18,761 nt of DNA, from the NCBI GenBank assembly GCA_023388835.1, contig JAEWFK010000104.1, forward strand, positions 1 through 18,761. Direction: 5' to 3'. A model generated the notes under the pieces. The model was not told the origin of the DNA and did not search any database. It saw nothing but the letters and a program-made list of their open reading frames with translations. This stretch comes from Pseudomonadota bacterium (GTDB lineage Bacteria > Pseudomonadota > Gammaproteobacteria > Burkholderiales > Burkholderiaceae_B). Shown piece after piece: positions 1 through 6,740 of this stretch. Numbering within the stretch: position 1 is the first letter of the stretch; every line of letters starts with the position of its first letter. The translations under genes and the position numbers were made by a program.

Positions 1-1865
1 AGCGGAACGTTTGCTGCCTGGGCGTGGTGAATCGCTTCACGCGTTTGCGGCATGACGCCGTCGTCGGAGGCCACAACCAGAATCACGATGTCCGTTGCCT
101 TGGCGCCTCGGGCACGCATCGCCGTAAAGGCCTCGTGACCCGGGGTATCCAGGAAGGTCACCATGCCGCGATCGGTCTTCACGTTGTAGGCGCCGATGTG
201 TTGCGTGATGCCACCCGCTTCGCCGGAGGCGATCTTGGTGCGGCGGATGTAGTCCAGCAGCGAGGTCTTGCCGTGGTCGACGTGGCCCATGACGGTCACG
301 ACCGGCGCACGCGGCAGCGCTTCGCCCTCGACCACTTCAGCCTGATCCAGGAAAGCCTCGGGATCGTCGAGCTTGGCGGCGATGGCGGTATGGCCCAGTT
401 CCTCGACCACGATCATGGCCGTTTCCTGATCCAGCACCTGGTTGATGGTGACCATCTGGCCCAGCTTCATAAGATGCTTGATGACCTCGGCGGCCTTCAC
501 CGCCATCTTGTGGGCGAGGTCGGCCACGGAAATGGTTTCGGGCACGTGTACTTCACGTGCAATGAATTCCTGGACCTGTGGTTCGCGACGCTCTTGCTGA
601 GCATTGCGGCCGCCACGGCCACCGCGACCGCCGCCCTTGGACTTGCCGCCGGCGCGCCAGCCGTCACGGCTGGGTGCAGCGGGGGCAGCGTCCTTGGCTC
701 CCGGTTTCTTGCGGCCGCTGTCTTCCGTCCAGGCGCCGGACTCCGGCGCCTTGAGCGGCTTCTTGGCATCTGTGGTGGCGGCCGGCTTGGCGTCCTTCTT
801 GCCCTTGCCCGCCGGCTTATGCAGCGTGCCCGAAATGCCGCCTGCTTCCGGTTCCGGTGCCTTGAGCACCTTGCGGGGGCGGTTCAGCATGGCGCGCAAA
901 GCGGCTGCTTCGGCTTCTGCAGCCTTGCGGGCCTTTTCGCGGTCGTCGTCCTGAGCGCGCGCAGGAGCAGCCGAGGAGCCGGCGGCCTGGCGTGCGCCCG
1001 GGGATTTTGCGGCAGCCGTACGTGCGGCGCCCGCAAGGGGGGCCGCAGGCTTGTTCCGCGTGTTTGCTGCGCCGGCCTGTACTTCCTTGGCGGGCGCCTT
1101 GTCTTCTTGCGGCGCGGCCTGTGCCGGTGCTTCCGCAGTCTTTTCCTGCACCAAGGGCGTTTCTTCCTTCACGGGCTCGGCCACGGGGGCTTCTGTTTGC
1201 TGGGCCGGAGCCGAGGTCTCTTGAGTTTGGGGGGCCACCGTAGCGGAGGCTTCTTCAGTTTGCGCCTGCTCTGCCTGAACTGGCGGCTGCTCTGCCGGCG
1301 CTCCGGATTCGGCGCCGGTAGCGGCCGTGGTCTCGGCGGGCGCGGTGGTATCGGCTGGAGCGGCCGCCGGGCTTTCCGGCGCTTGCGTCGCGGGTGCCGA
1401 TTCGGCTTGCGTCGCGGGAGCCGATTCATTCACCGGTGCGGCGGGCACGGCAGCCGCTGCGGGCATGGCAGCCGCCGACCCCTCGGCCTGGCTTGCAGCT
1501 TCTTCGCCGGCTTGAGCTTCGGCACGGGCCTGTTCGGCGGCGCGCGCGGCTTCAGCAGCCAGCTCGCTGGTATCGCGCTTGACGAACACCCGCTTCTTCC
1601 GTACTTCCACCGGAATCGTGCGCGAACGACCCGAGCCATCCGCTTGACGGATCTCGGATGTCTGGCGGCGGGTCAGGGTGATCTTCTGACTTTCCGACGC
1701 CCCACGTGCCCGACGCAGCGACTCGAAGAGTTTCGCCTTGTCCGCTTCGGTGACGGGGTCGTCGACCGACTTGATGTCAACGCCGGCGGAACGCAACTGC
1801 TCCAGCAGTACGTTCGCGGGCATTTTCAGTTCAATGGCGAACTGGGCGACGGTGTTACTCGGCAT
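1..1865 (-). CDS. infB: Translation initiation factor IF-2, 3' end cut by window edge
   Basis: IF-2 is the GTPase that brings fMet-tRNA to the 30S subunit and promotes 50S joining. The gene is read on the minus strand from ATG at 1865, after a purine-rich Shine-Dalgarno (AGAGAGAG), and runs off the left edge after about 621 codons. The N-terminus (MPSNTVAQFAIELKMP) is a typical IF2 N domain. Residues ~75-430 form a long low-complexity linker rich in Ala, Pro, Glu and Lys, ending in an RGGR-rich stretch. A second IF2 N domain follows at ~440-490. The G domain begins near residue 520, with G1 GHVDHGKT at ~526 and G3 DTPGH at ~570. The rest of the G domain and domains II-IV lie outside the window. 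It is the last visible gene of rimP-nusA-infB, 67 bases after nusA. The linker is longer than in E. coli, as is usual in Burkholderiales. Identification is certain. Confidence 0.97.
   Translation of the reverse strand, partial: MPSNTVAQFAIELKMPANVLLEQLRSAGVDIKSVDDPVTEADKAKLFESLRRARGASESQKITLTRRQTSEIRQADGSGRSRTIPVEVRKKRVFVKRDTSELAAEAARAAEQARAEAQAGEEAASQAEGSAAAMPAAAAVPAAPVNESAPATQAESAPATQAPESPAAAPADTTAPAETTAATGAESGAPAEQPPVQAEQAQTEEASATVAPQTQETSAPAQQTEAPVAEPVKEETPLVQEKTAEAPAQAAPQEDKAPAKEVQAGAANTRNKPAAPLAGAARTAAAKSPGARQAAGSSAAPARAQDDDREKARKAAEAEAAALRAMLNRPRKVLKAPEPEAGGISGTLHKPAGKGKKDAKPAATTDAKKPLKAPESGAWTEDSGRKKPGAKDAAPAAPSRDGWRAGGKSKGGGRGGRGGRNAQQERREPQVQEFIAREVHVPETISVADLAHKMAVKAAEVIKHLMKLGQMVTINQVLDQETAMIVVEELGHTAIAAKLDDPEAFLDQAEVVEGEALPRAPVVTVMGHVDHGKTSLLDYIRRTKIASGEAGGITQHIGAYNVKTDRGMVTFLDTPGHEAFTAMRARGAKATDIVILVVASDDGVMPQTREAIHHAQAANVP
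1381..1428. repeat. 24-bp tandem duplication inside infB linker
   Basis: Two adjacent 24-base units (1381-1404 and 1405-1428) differ at two positions. They encode two copies of ESAPATQA in the disordered IF-2 linker. The unit is a multiple of three, so the reading frame is kept. This is visible directly in the sequence and is probably a recent slippage or duplication event in a tolerant region. Confidence 0.85.
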
Positions 1866-1921
1866 TCGACTCTCTCTTGCTTGCTACTACTATTTTTCAA
1901 TATGGATGGACCCGGCTATCA

Positions 1922-1937
1922 CCTGACACATGTCAGG
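1922..1937 (-). other. Inverted repeat over the nusA stop codon
   Basis: CCTGACA-N2-TGTCAGG is a perfect 7-base inverted repeat, equivalent to a 6-bp stem with a 4-base loop in RNA. The nusA TGA (1935-1933) lies inside it, 58 bases before the infB ATG. No T-run follows, so it does not look like an intrinsic terminator. It could be an RNA processing or stabilising hairpin between nusA and infB; this role is inference. Confidence 0.45.
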
Positions 1938-3414
1938 CCTCGTCATCGAACCAATGGGCTCTCGCTTTCATGATGAGCTCGCTGGCCGCTTCGGCGTCGA
2001 GACCGGTGATCTCGGCCAGCTCATCCGTTGCGAGTTCGGCCAGACTGTCGATATCGACAATTTCGTTCTCCGCCAGTCTTGCGACCAGTTCGGGGGTCAA
2101 TCCTTCGATTTCCAGGAGGTCTTGCGCAGTATTCACGCGCTCTTCCTGGGCAATGGCCTCGGTCAGCAAGGCATTGCGAGCGCGCGTGCGCAGCTCGTTG
2201 ACGGTTTCTTCGTCGAAAGCGTCGATGTCGAGCAGTTCCTGCAAGGGAACGTAAGCCACTTCTTCCAGACCAGTGAAGCCTTCGTCAATGAGGATGTCGG
2301 CCACTTCTTCGTCGACGTCCAGCCTGGTGATGAAAGTCTGGCGCAGCGTGCTGCGCTCTTCTTCCTGCCGGTTCTGGCTTTCTTCCGGCGTCATGATGTT
2401 GATCTGCCAGCCGGTCAGTTCGGAAGCCAGACGCACGTTCTGACCGCGCGCCCCGATGGCCTTGGGCAGATTCTCGGCGTCGACCACGACGTCCATAGCG
2501 TGCTTGTCTTCATCGACAACGATGGATTCGACATGCGCGGGCGCCAGCGCGCCAATCACGAACTCGGCGGGATCATCGGCCCAGAGCACGATGTCGACCT
2601 GCTCGCCACCCAGTTCGTTGCGCACCGCCGTGACGCGCGAACCGCGCATGCCCACGCAGGTGCCGATGGGGTCGATACGCTTGTCATAGGCGACCACGGC
2701 GATCTTGGCCCGAACACCCGGGTCGCGGGCGGCAGCCTTGATCTCGAGCAGCCCTTGTTCGATCTCGGGAACTTCATTCTCGAAGAGTTCCCGGATGAAT
2801 TCCGGCGCAGTGCGCGACAGGATCACCTGTTGGCCCCTTGCGGCGTGATCGATCTTGGATACCCATGCGCGAATGCGATCGCCTACGCGAATGTTTTCGC
2901 GCGGAATCATCTCGGAGCGGGGCAGCCGTGCCTCGATCTTGCCGGTATCGACAATGACATCGCCCTTGTCCATGCGCTTGACGCTGCCCGAAACAATGGT
3001 CTCGCCCCGTTCCAGGAAGTCGTTCAGCACTTGTTCGCGTTCCGCATCGCGGATACGTTGCAGAATGGCTTGCTTCGCGGCCTGCGCTCCGATGCGGCCG
3101 AACTCTTCAGGCTCAAGCGGCTCTTCGATGTACTCGCCCTCTTCGATGCCGGGAACGATCTCCTGGGCGTCGCTGACCATTTCCTGGCGATCGGGCTCTT
3201 GCAGGCCGGCTTCGTCAGGCACGACGAGCCAGCGCCGAAAACCTTCGTGCTCGCCCGTCTGGCGGTCAATGGAGACGCGAATATCGGCGTCTTCCTTGAA
3301 GCGCTTCTTCATGGCTGAAGCCAGCGCATTCTCGAGCGCTCCGAACACCACTTCACGTTCGACATTCTTTTCACGCGCCAAGGCGTCGACCAAAAGAAGA
3401 ATTTCGCGACTCAT
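1933..3414 (-). CDS. nusA: Transcription termination/antitermination factor NusA
   Basis: NusA binds RNA polymerase and nascent RNA and affects pausing, intrinsic and Rho-dependent termination and rRNA antitermination. The product is 493 residues, close to the 495 of E. coli NusA. Domains in order: N-terminal RNAP-binding domain (~1-125), S1 (~135-200, GETIVSGSVKRMDKGDVIVD), KH1 (~230-280, with GTCVGMRGSR), KH2 (~300-345, with KAIGARGQNVRLA), then two helix-hairpin-helix acidic repeats (~365-490) as in gammaproteobacterial and betaproteobacterial NusA. The ATG at 3414 overlaps the rimP TGA in an ATGA arrangement, which indicates translational coupling. The operon context rimP-nusA-infB is conserved across bacteria. 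NusA often autoregulates this operon through termination, which fits the leader hairpin upstream of rimP (inference). Confidence 0.98.
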   Translation of the reverse strand: MSREILLLVDALAREKNVEREVVFGALENALASAMKKRFKEDADIRVSIDRQTGEHEGFRRWLVVPDEAGLQEPDRQEMVSDAQEIVPGIEEGEYIEEPLEPEEFGRIGAQAAKQAILQRIRDAEREQVLNDFLERGETIVSGSVKRMDKGDVIVDTGKIEARLPRSEMIPRENIRVGDRIRAWVSKIDHAARGQQVILSRTAPEFIRELFENEVPEIEQGLLEIKAAARDPGVRAKIAVVAYDKRIDPIGTCVGMRGSRVTAVRNELGGEQVDIVLWADDPAEFVIGALAPAHVESIVVDEDKHAMDVVVDAENLPKAIGARGQNVRLASELTGWQINIMTPEESQNRQEEERSTLRQTFITRLDVDEEVADILIDEGFTGLEEVAYVPLQELLDIDAFDEETVNELRTRARNALLTEAIAQEERVNTAQDLLEIEGLTPELVARLAENEIVDIDSLAELATDELAEITGLDAEAASELIMKARAHWFDDEA

Positions 3415-3896
3415 CGCTTTTTGCCCTTGAAATCTAAAATGGGATCCAGTTTGGCGCGCTCGACGTCATCGAACGTGAAACGAAGGACCTGGGTCTCGCC
3501 GGATTGGGTTTCGTATTCGAGGCTGTATTCAGTCGTGCCGGACTCGCCGCCTTCGGACGACGCTTGCAGAAGCCCCGAGAAGACCTTGCGACTTTCCACC
3601 GCCTGACGCAGCCGGACTTCGATCCGTTCGCCCGCAAAACGCAGGAAGTCTTCCGGCCGCTTCAACGGGCGATCGACGCCCGGAGAGCCAACTTCGAGGC
3701 GGCGGTAATCGATGTTGTCGACTTCGAACACCCGCGACAGGTGTTTGGAGACGCGTTCACAATCTTCGATGCGCACGCCGTCAGGCCGATCGATGGTCAC
3801 TCGCAAGAGCCCGCCCGGGGCGCGTTCGACATCGACGAGTTCGACGTCCATGCCGACCAGTGCTTCCTGGGTCAGGGCGAATAGTTCTGCTGCCAT
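3411..3896 (-). CDS. rimP: Ribosome maturation factor RimP
   Basis: RimP is needed for maturation of the 30S ribosomal subunit. The 161-residue protein starting MAAELFALTQEAL has the family signatures: an N-terminal alpha/beta domain with GMDVELVDVE, the RVTIDRPDGVRIEDCERVS motif, the conserved VGSPGVDRPL segment, and a C-terminal SH3-like domain ending in LDFKGKKR. I chose the ATG at 3896 because family members start here. The frame stays open upstream to a GTG at 3971, but the extra 25 residues would read through a terminator-like hairpin and are not RimP-like. The start has only a weak Shine-Dalgarno (GGA four bases upstream), directly after a run of eight Ts. First gene of the rimP-nusA-infB group, overlapping nusA by 4 bases. 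Confidence 0.95.
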   Translation of the reverse strand: MAAELFALTQEALVGMDVELVDVERAPGGLLRVTIDRPDGVRIEDCERVSKHLSRVFEVDNIDYRRLEVGSPGVDRPLKRPEDFLRFAGERIEVRLRQAVESRKVFSGLLQASSEGGESGTTEYSLEYETQSGETQVLRFTFDDVERAKLDPILDFKGKKR

Positions 3897-3903
3897 AAAA
3901 TCC

Positions 3904-3931
3904 AAAAAAAATGGGCTGCAAAGCCAGCCCA
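3904..3931 (-). terminator. Terminator-like hairpin in the rimP leader (candidate attenuator)
   Basis: Read on the minus strand, TGGGCTG-N6-CAGCCCA forms a perfect 7-bp GC-rich stem (3931-3912), followed immediately by eight Ts (3911-3904). This has the form of an intrinsic terminator. The rimP ATG begins only seven bases after the last T, so the element lies in the 5' leader of rimP-nusA-infB and not at a gene end. Premature terminators upstream of rimP have been described by comparative analysis in proteobacteria, so attenuation, plausibly involving the product NusA, is a reasonable reading. No clear antiterminator structure was found by eye. Confidence 0.75.
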
Positions 3932-4069
3932 CTGTTATCGCGCAACCCGTGGTCACCAAGCCGCTAGCCACATAGCCTGCAAGCTTGAAAGAGCCGATCC
4001 GGTCCGCCTTCGATATGTGCCGCTAAATTGTTGCCTTGCCAGACCGGGCGAACGCCGGATCCACCTAAC

Positions 4070-4093
4070 AATATAGCTGTAAAGCGCTATATT
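4070..4093. repeat. Perfect dyad AATATAGC-N8-GCTATATT over the rimP promoter
   Basis: An 8-base perfect inverted repeat with an 8-base spacer (4070-4077 and 4086-4093) overlaps the candidate -10 of the rimP leader promoter. It is AT-rich in a GC-rich setting. It could be an operator or a weak hairpin at the start of the transcript. No known regulator site was recognised. Confidence 0.55.
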
Positions 4094-4099
4094 TTAGCA
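4091..4099 (-). promoter_or_regulatory. Extended -10 promoter for rimP-nusA-infB
   Basis: On the minus strand TGC-TAAAAT is an extended -10 (TGn plus a hexamer matching TATAAT at five of six bases), lying 25-33 bases beyond the rluB stop. The start of transcription would be near 4084, giving a leader of about 190 bases before rimP. The nearest -35-like hexamer, TTGCAG at 4123-4118, is 21 bases away, which is too far, so the promoter would rely on the extended -10. Confidence 0.5.
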
Positions 4100-4123
4100 G
4101 ATTCCGGCGGAAATTTCCTGCAA

Positions 4124-5905
4124 TCACCGGAACTTACCTAATTTACCCAGGTGGGACTCGTGGGCGGTGGCGCTACGCGGCTGCCAATCGTCGCCGCGAC
4201 TGCCGGCCGAACGACCACGTGGCTGGCCACCCGATTGCGCACCTGACTTGGCCGGCTTGCTTTTGGGCCCGCTGCGGGCGCCCGGTCCGCGGCGGCGGCC
4301 GTCGGGATCCGCAGGTCCTTGCTTGCGATTATCTTGAGCGCCCTGCTTCTTGCCTTTTGCCGGCCCTTTGCGCTTGGCCCCTGCCGGCGCGGAGGGATGC
4401 CCGTTCGCAAAGCCTCCGGTGACCAGAAGCCCACTGCCGAAAGGGTCAGACGGTGACGAGGCGCGTACGGCGCGGCCGCCCGTCACCTTCCCGCGCCGGC
4501 CCATCTTGGCGCCGTTCATGCCGTTGCGCTCGGGCGTACCAAATCCCGGCGGCAAGGCGCTGTCGTGAGAAATAGGTTGCTTCTCGCGGCCGCGATCATC
4601 GCCGTCGTCTTCTTTGAGCAGACCCAGCTGAGCCATGATGGCCTGGGCCATGGTGGGCTCGAGCTCTTCCCAGCGACCGCGCCGCAGATTGCGCGGCAGC
4701 ACGATCTCGCCAAAGCGGGTACGTATCAGCCGACTCACCGTGACTCCCGCCGCCTCGAACATGCGCCGGACTTCGCGATTCCGCCCTTCATTCAGCGTGA
4801 CACGATACCAGCGGTTGCTGCCTTCGCCGCCCAGATGCTCCAGGCTGCCAAAACGCGCGGCGCCGTCATCGAGCTCGATGCCCTTGACCAAGCGTTGCTG
4901 CTGCTCGGCGTCCAGTTCGCCCAGTACGCGCACCGCATATTCGCGCTCCGCGCCGTAACGCGGGTGCATGAGCCGATTGGCGATCTCGCCGGAGGTGGTG
5001 AGAATCAACAGCCCTTCAGTGTTGAGGTCAAGCCGGCCGACCGACAGCCATTTGCCCACTTTTAGCTTGGGAAGCCGGGCGAAGACATTGGCACGGCCTT
5101 CTGGGTCGTCGTGACTGACGATCTCGCCGGCCGGCTTGTGATACAGGATGACGCGCGGCGGCTTTTTGGTGTTGACCCGGGCGATAAGCCGCCCATTGAC
5201 GCGCACCTGATCATTAGCGCCGACACGTTGACCGATATGGGCCGGTTCGCCGTTCACCGACACACGGCCGGCGATGATGAGTTCTTCCATTTCGCGTCGC
5301 GAACCGATACCTGCTTCAGCCAGCACTTTGTGCAGCTTCGGCGTCAGGGCGTCGCTATTCAGGAATTTATCGAGCCGCTGAGGGAGCTGTGCAGTACGTT
5401 CAAGATAGGCAAGCGCCAGGTCGGCTTCGCGGTCGGTGTCTCCACCCTCGGGCTTGCGGCCCCGCTTGCGTCCCTTGGCCTGAGGCGCCGGCGAGCCGGC
5501 TGAACCCGCTTCGCGAGCCGGGTCGGCCACTGCAGGCCGCCTTGCCGACTTCCTGGGCGCAGACACTTTCGCAGGAGCAGCTTCAGGTCCTGCATCGACC
5601 GCCCCCCCGCCCGCGTCGATGGCGGGCGTCTTGCGCTTGCGCGGCGCGGACTTTCGGGCTCGGGCGGGTTTGGATGGTGTGTCGCCGGCATCTATATGGG
5701 CGGGAGCAGCCTGGCCTGCGGGCGCCGCTTCCGACGCTTCCGAAGCTTCCGCAGCGGCCTCACCGGTGGACTCTGCGCGACGGCGGCGGAAAGGCGTACG
5801 CAACTTGCGGCCCGGGCCGCGCGGTTTTGCCGCGCCAGAATCCGAAGCGCCACCCGCCGCGGATGCATCGGCGGCAGGCGCCGCCGTCTCGTTCGTATCA
5901 GTCAT
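4124..5905 (-). CDS. rluB: 23S rRNA pseudouridine synthase RluB with long basic tails
   Basis: RluB isomerises a uridine in the peptidyl-transferase region of 23S rRNA (U2605 in E. coli). The core is clear: an S4 RNA-binding domain at residues ~189-245 (LHKVLAEAGIGSRREMEELI), then the RsuA/RluB catalytic domain at ~250-425 with GRLDLNTEGLL (catalytic Asp ~293) and the arginine-rich NEGRNREVRRMFEA. The protein is 593 residues, about twice E. coli RluB. The excess is an N-terminal tail of ~170 residues and a C-terminal tail of ~160 residues, both low-complexity, Ala/Pro/Gly-rich and strongly basic, as often seen in Burkholderiales homologues. The ATG at 5905 lies inside the end of scpB (8-base overlap), indicating coupling. 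RluE/RluF-type specificity cannot be fully excluded, but the scpB neighbour favours RluB. Confidence 0.93.
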   Translation of the reverse strand: MTDTNETAAPAADASAAGGASDSGAAKPRGPGRKLRTPFRRRRAESTGEAAAEASEASEAAPAGQAAPAHIDAGDTPSKPARARKSAPRKRKTPAIDAGGGAVDAGPEAAPAKVSAPRKSARRPAVADPAREAGSAGSPAPQAKGRKRGRKPEGGDTDREADLALAYLERTAQLPQRLDKFLNSDALTPKLHKVLAEAGIGSRREMEELIIAGRVSVNGEPAHIGQRVGANDQVRVNGRLIARVNTKKPPRVILYHKPAGEIVSHDDPEGRANVFARLPKLKVGKWLSVGRLDLNTEGLLILTTSGEIANRLMHPRYGAEREYAVRVLGELDAEQQQRLVKGIELDDGAARFGSLEHLGGEGSNRWYRVTLNEGRNREVRRMFEAAGVTVSRLIRTRFGEIVLPRNLRRGRWEELEPTMAQAIMAQLGLLKEDDGDDRGREKQPISHDSALPPGFGTPERNGMNGAKMGRRGKVTGGRAVRASSPSDPFGSGLLVTGGFANGHPSAPAGAKRKGPAKGKKQGAQDNRKQGPADPDGRRRGPGARSGPKSKPAKSGAQSGGQPRGRSAGSRGDDWQPRSATAHESHLGKLGKFR

Positions 5906-6545
5906 TTTCTTTCAGGTACTCCGTAGGAATTTCATTTTCTTCGGCTGGGACGTCCGGCGCTTCAAGCGCGTTGTCGACCGATTCCTGGGGCTCGGCGTCA
6001 AAAGCGAGCGCCGCCAAGGCTTCGGTGATGTCGGCATCAGCCAGGGGAGGCAGGTCATCGAGCGACTTCAGACCAAGGTCGTCCAGAAACTGGTGCGTGG
6101 TACCGAGCAGCGCCGGCCTGCCGGGCGCATCGCGGTAACCCAGAACTTCTATCCAGCCGCGCTCTTCGAGCGTGCGCACAATCTGGGTCGATACCGTGAC
6201 ACCGCGAATGTCTTCAATGTCTCCGCGTGTGACGGGCTGGCGCCACGCGATGATGGCGAGGGTCTCGAGGACGGCACGCGAATACTTGGGTGGCCGTACG
6301 GGATCAAGGCGGCTCAGGTAGCGCTGCATTTCAGGGCGGCTCTGAAAGCGCCAACCCGAAGCGACGCTGACGAGCGCCAGGCCCCTGTCATGCCAATCCA
6401 GCTGAAGCAAGCCTAGAAGGCGCCGCAGATCGTCGGTTCCGACGTCTTCCGTCATGAATAGCTTGCGCAGTTCAGACAGCGGCATAGGCTGATCCGCACA
6501 TAATAGCGCGGTTTCCAGGATGCGTAACGTCTCGCCTTCAGTCAT
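5898..6545 (-). CDS. scpB: Segregation and condensation protein B
   Basis: ScpB is the winged-helix (kite) subunit that, with ScpA, binds SMC to form the condensin complex for chromosome segregation. The 215-residue protein shows the family core: an N-terminal wHTH (ETALLCADQPMPLSELRKLF), the WRFQSRPEMQRYLSRL strand, and the conserved YSRAVLETLAIIAWRQPVTR with the RGV segment that follows and GRPALLGTT. The C-terminus (~175-215) is acidic and variable. I chose ATG 6545. A TTG at 6572 would extend it by nine residues but overlaps the -35 of the divergent tRNA gene. No scpA is adjacent; the next element upstream is the divergent tRNA-fMet. The stop overlaps the start of rluB by 8 bases, a pairing seen widely in bacteria. 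Confidence 0.93.
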   Translation of the reverse strand: MTEGETLRILETALLCADQPMPLSELRKLFMTEDVGTDDLRRLLGLLQLDWHDRGLALVSVASGWRFQSRPEMQRYLSRLDPVRPPKYSRAVLETLAIIAWRQPVTRGDIEDIRGVTVSTQIVRTLEERGWIEVLGYRDAPGRPALLGTTHQFLDDLGLKSLDDLPPLADADITEALAALAFDAEPQESVDNALEAPDVPAEENEIPTEYLKEND

Positions 6546-6566
6546 CGGTAAGCTTGTGGTTGAAAC

Positions 6567-6595
6567 TTGCAATAAGGATTTATTCGGGTTAATAT
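6567..6595 (+). promoter_or_regulatory. Sigma-70 promoter of tRNA-fMet
   Basis: TTGCAA (6567-6572), a 17-base spacer and TAATAT (6590-6595) form a well-spaced promoter in an AT-rich island. Transcription would begin around 6602, only about six bases before the mature tRNA 5' end. The element lies in the 62-base gap between scpB and the tRNA. Confidence 0.65.
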
Positions 6596-6607
6596 TTTTT
6601 CTTCAGA

Positions 6608-6684
6608 CGCGGGGTGGAGCAGTCTGGCAGCTCGTCGGGCTCATAACCCGAAGGTCACAGGTTCAAATCCTGTCCCCGCAACCA
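6608..6684 (+). tRNA. Initiator tRNA-fMet (anticodon CAT)
   Basis: A 77-base tRNA with the CCA end encoded (6682-6684) and anticodon CAT at 6642-6644. It has the marks of an initiator rather than an elongator Met tRNA: C1 faces A72 so the first acceptor position is unpaired, and the anticodon stem carries three consecutive G-C pairs (GGG/CCC). The T arm (ACAGG/CCTGT around TTCAAAT) is intact. The tRNA is formylated and used with IF-2 to start translation. It stands alone between a promoter and an intrinsic terminator, divergent from scpB. Confidence 0.98.
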
Positions 6685-6701
6685 GAATTACATGGCTTCC
6701 T

Positions 6702-6740
6702 AACGGGCCGGTCAACAACATGACCGGCCCGTTTTGTTTT
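6702..6740 (+). terminator. Intrinsic terminator of tRNA-fMet
   Basis: A perfect 13-base inverted repeat (6702-6714 with 6721-6733; core ACGGGCCGGTCA) closes a 6-base loop and runs into TTTTGTTTT. It starts 18 bases after the tRNA CCA end. Confidence 0.93.

Noticed and set aside
24..1973. 649-codon plus-strand ORF rich in Gly, Arg and Cys
   Set aside because: It lies opposite infB, whose minus-strand product is unmistakable IF-2. High GC and the Ala/Pro-rich linker keep the opposite strand open; the product has no recognisable domain.
1930..3318. 462-codon plus-strand ORF opposite nusA
   Set aside because: Antisense shadow of nusA in a GC-rich genome; no family resemblance and no upstream ribosome binding site of note.
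3897..3971. Upstream-extended RimP start (GTG 3971)
   Set aside because: The extra 25 residues would be encoded by the terminator-like hairpin and T-run and are unlike any RimP N-terminus; ATG 3896 gives the family start.
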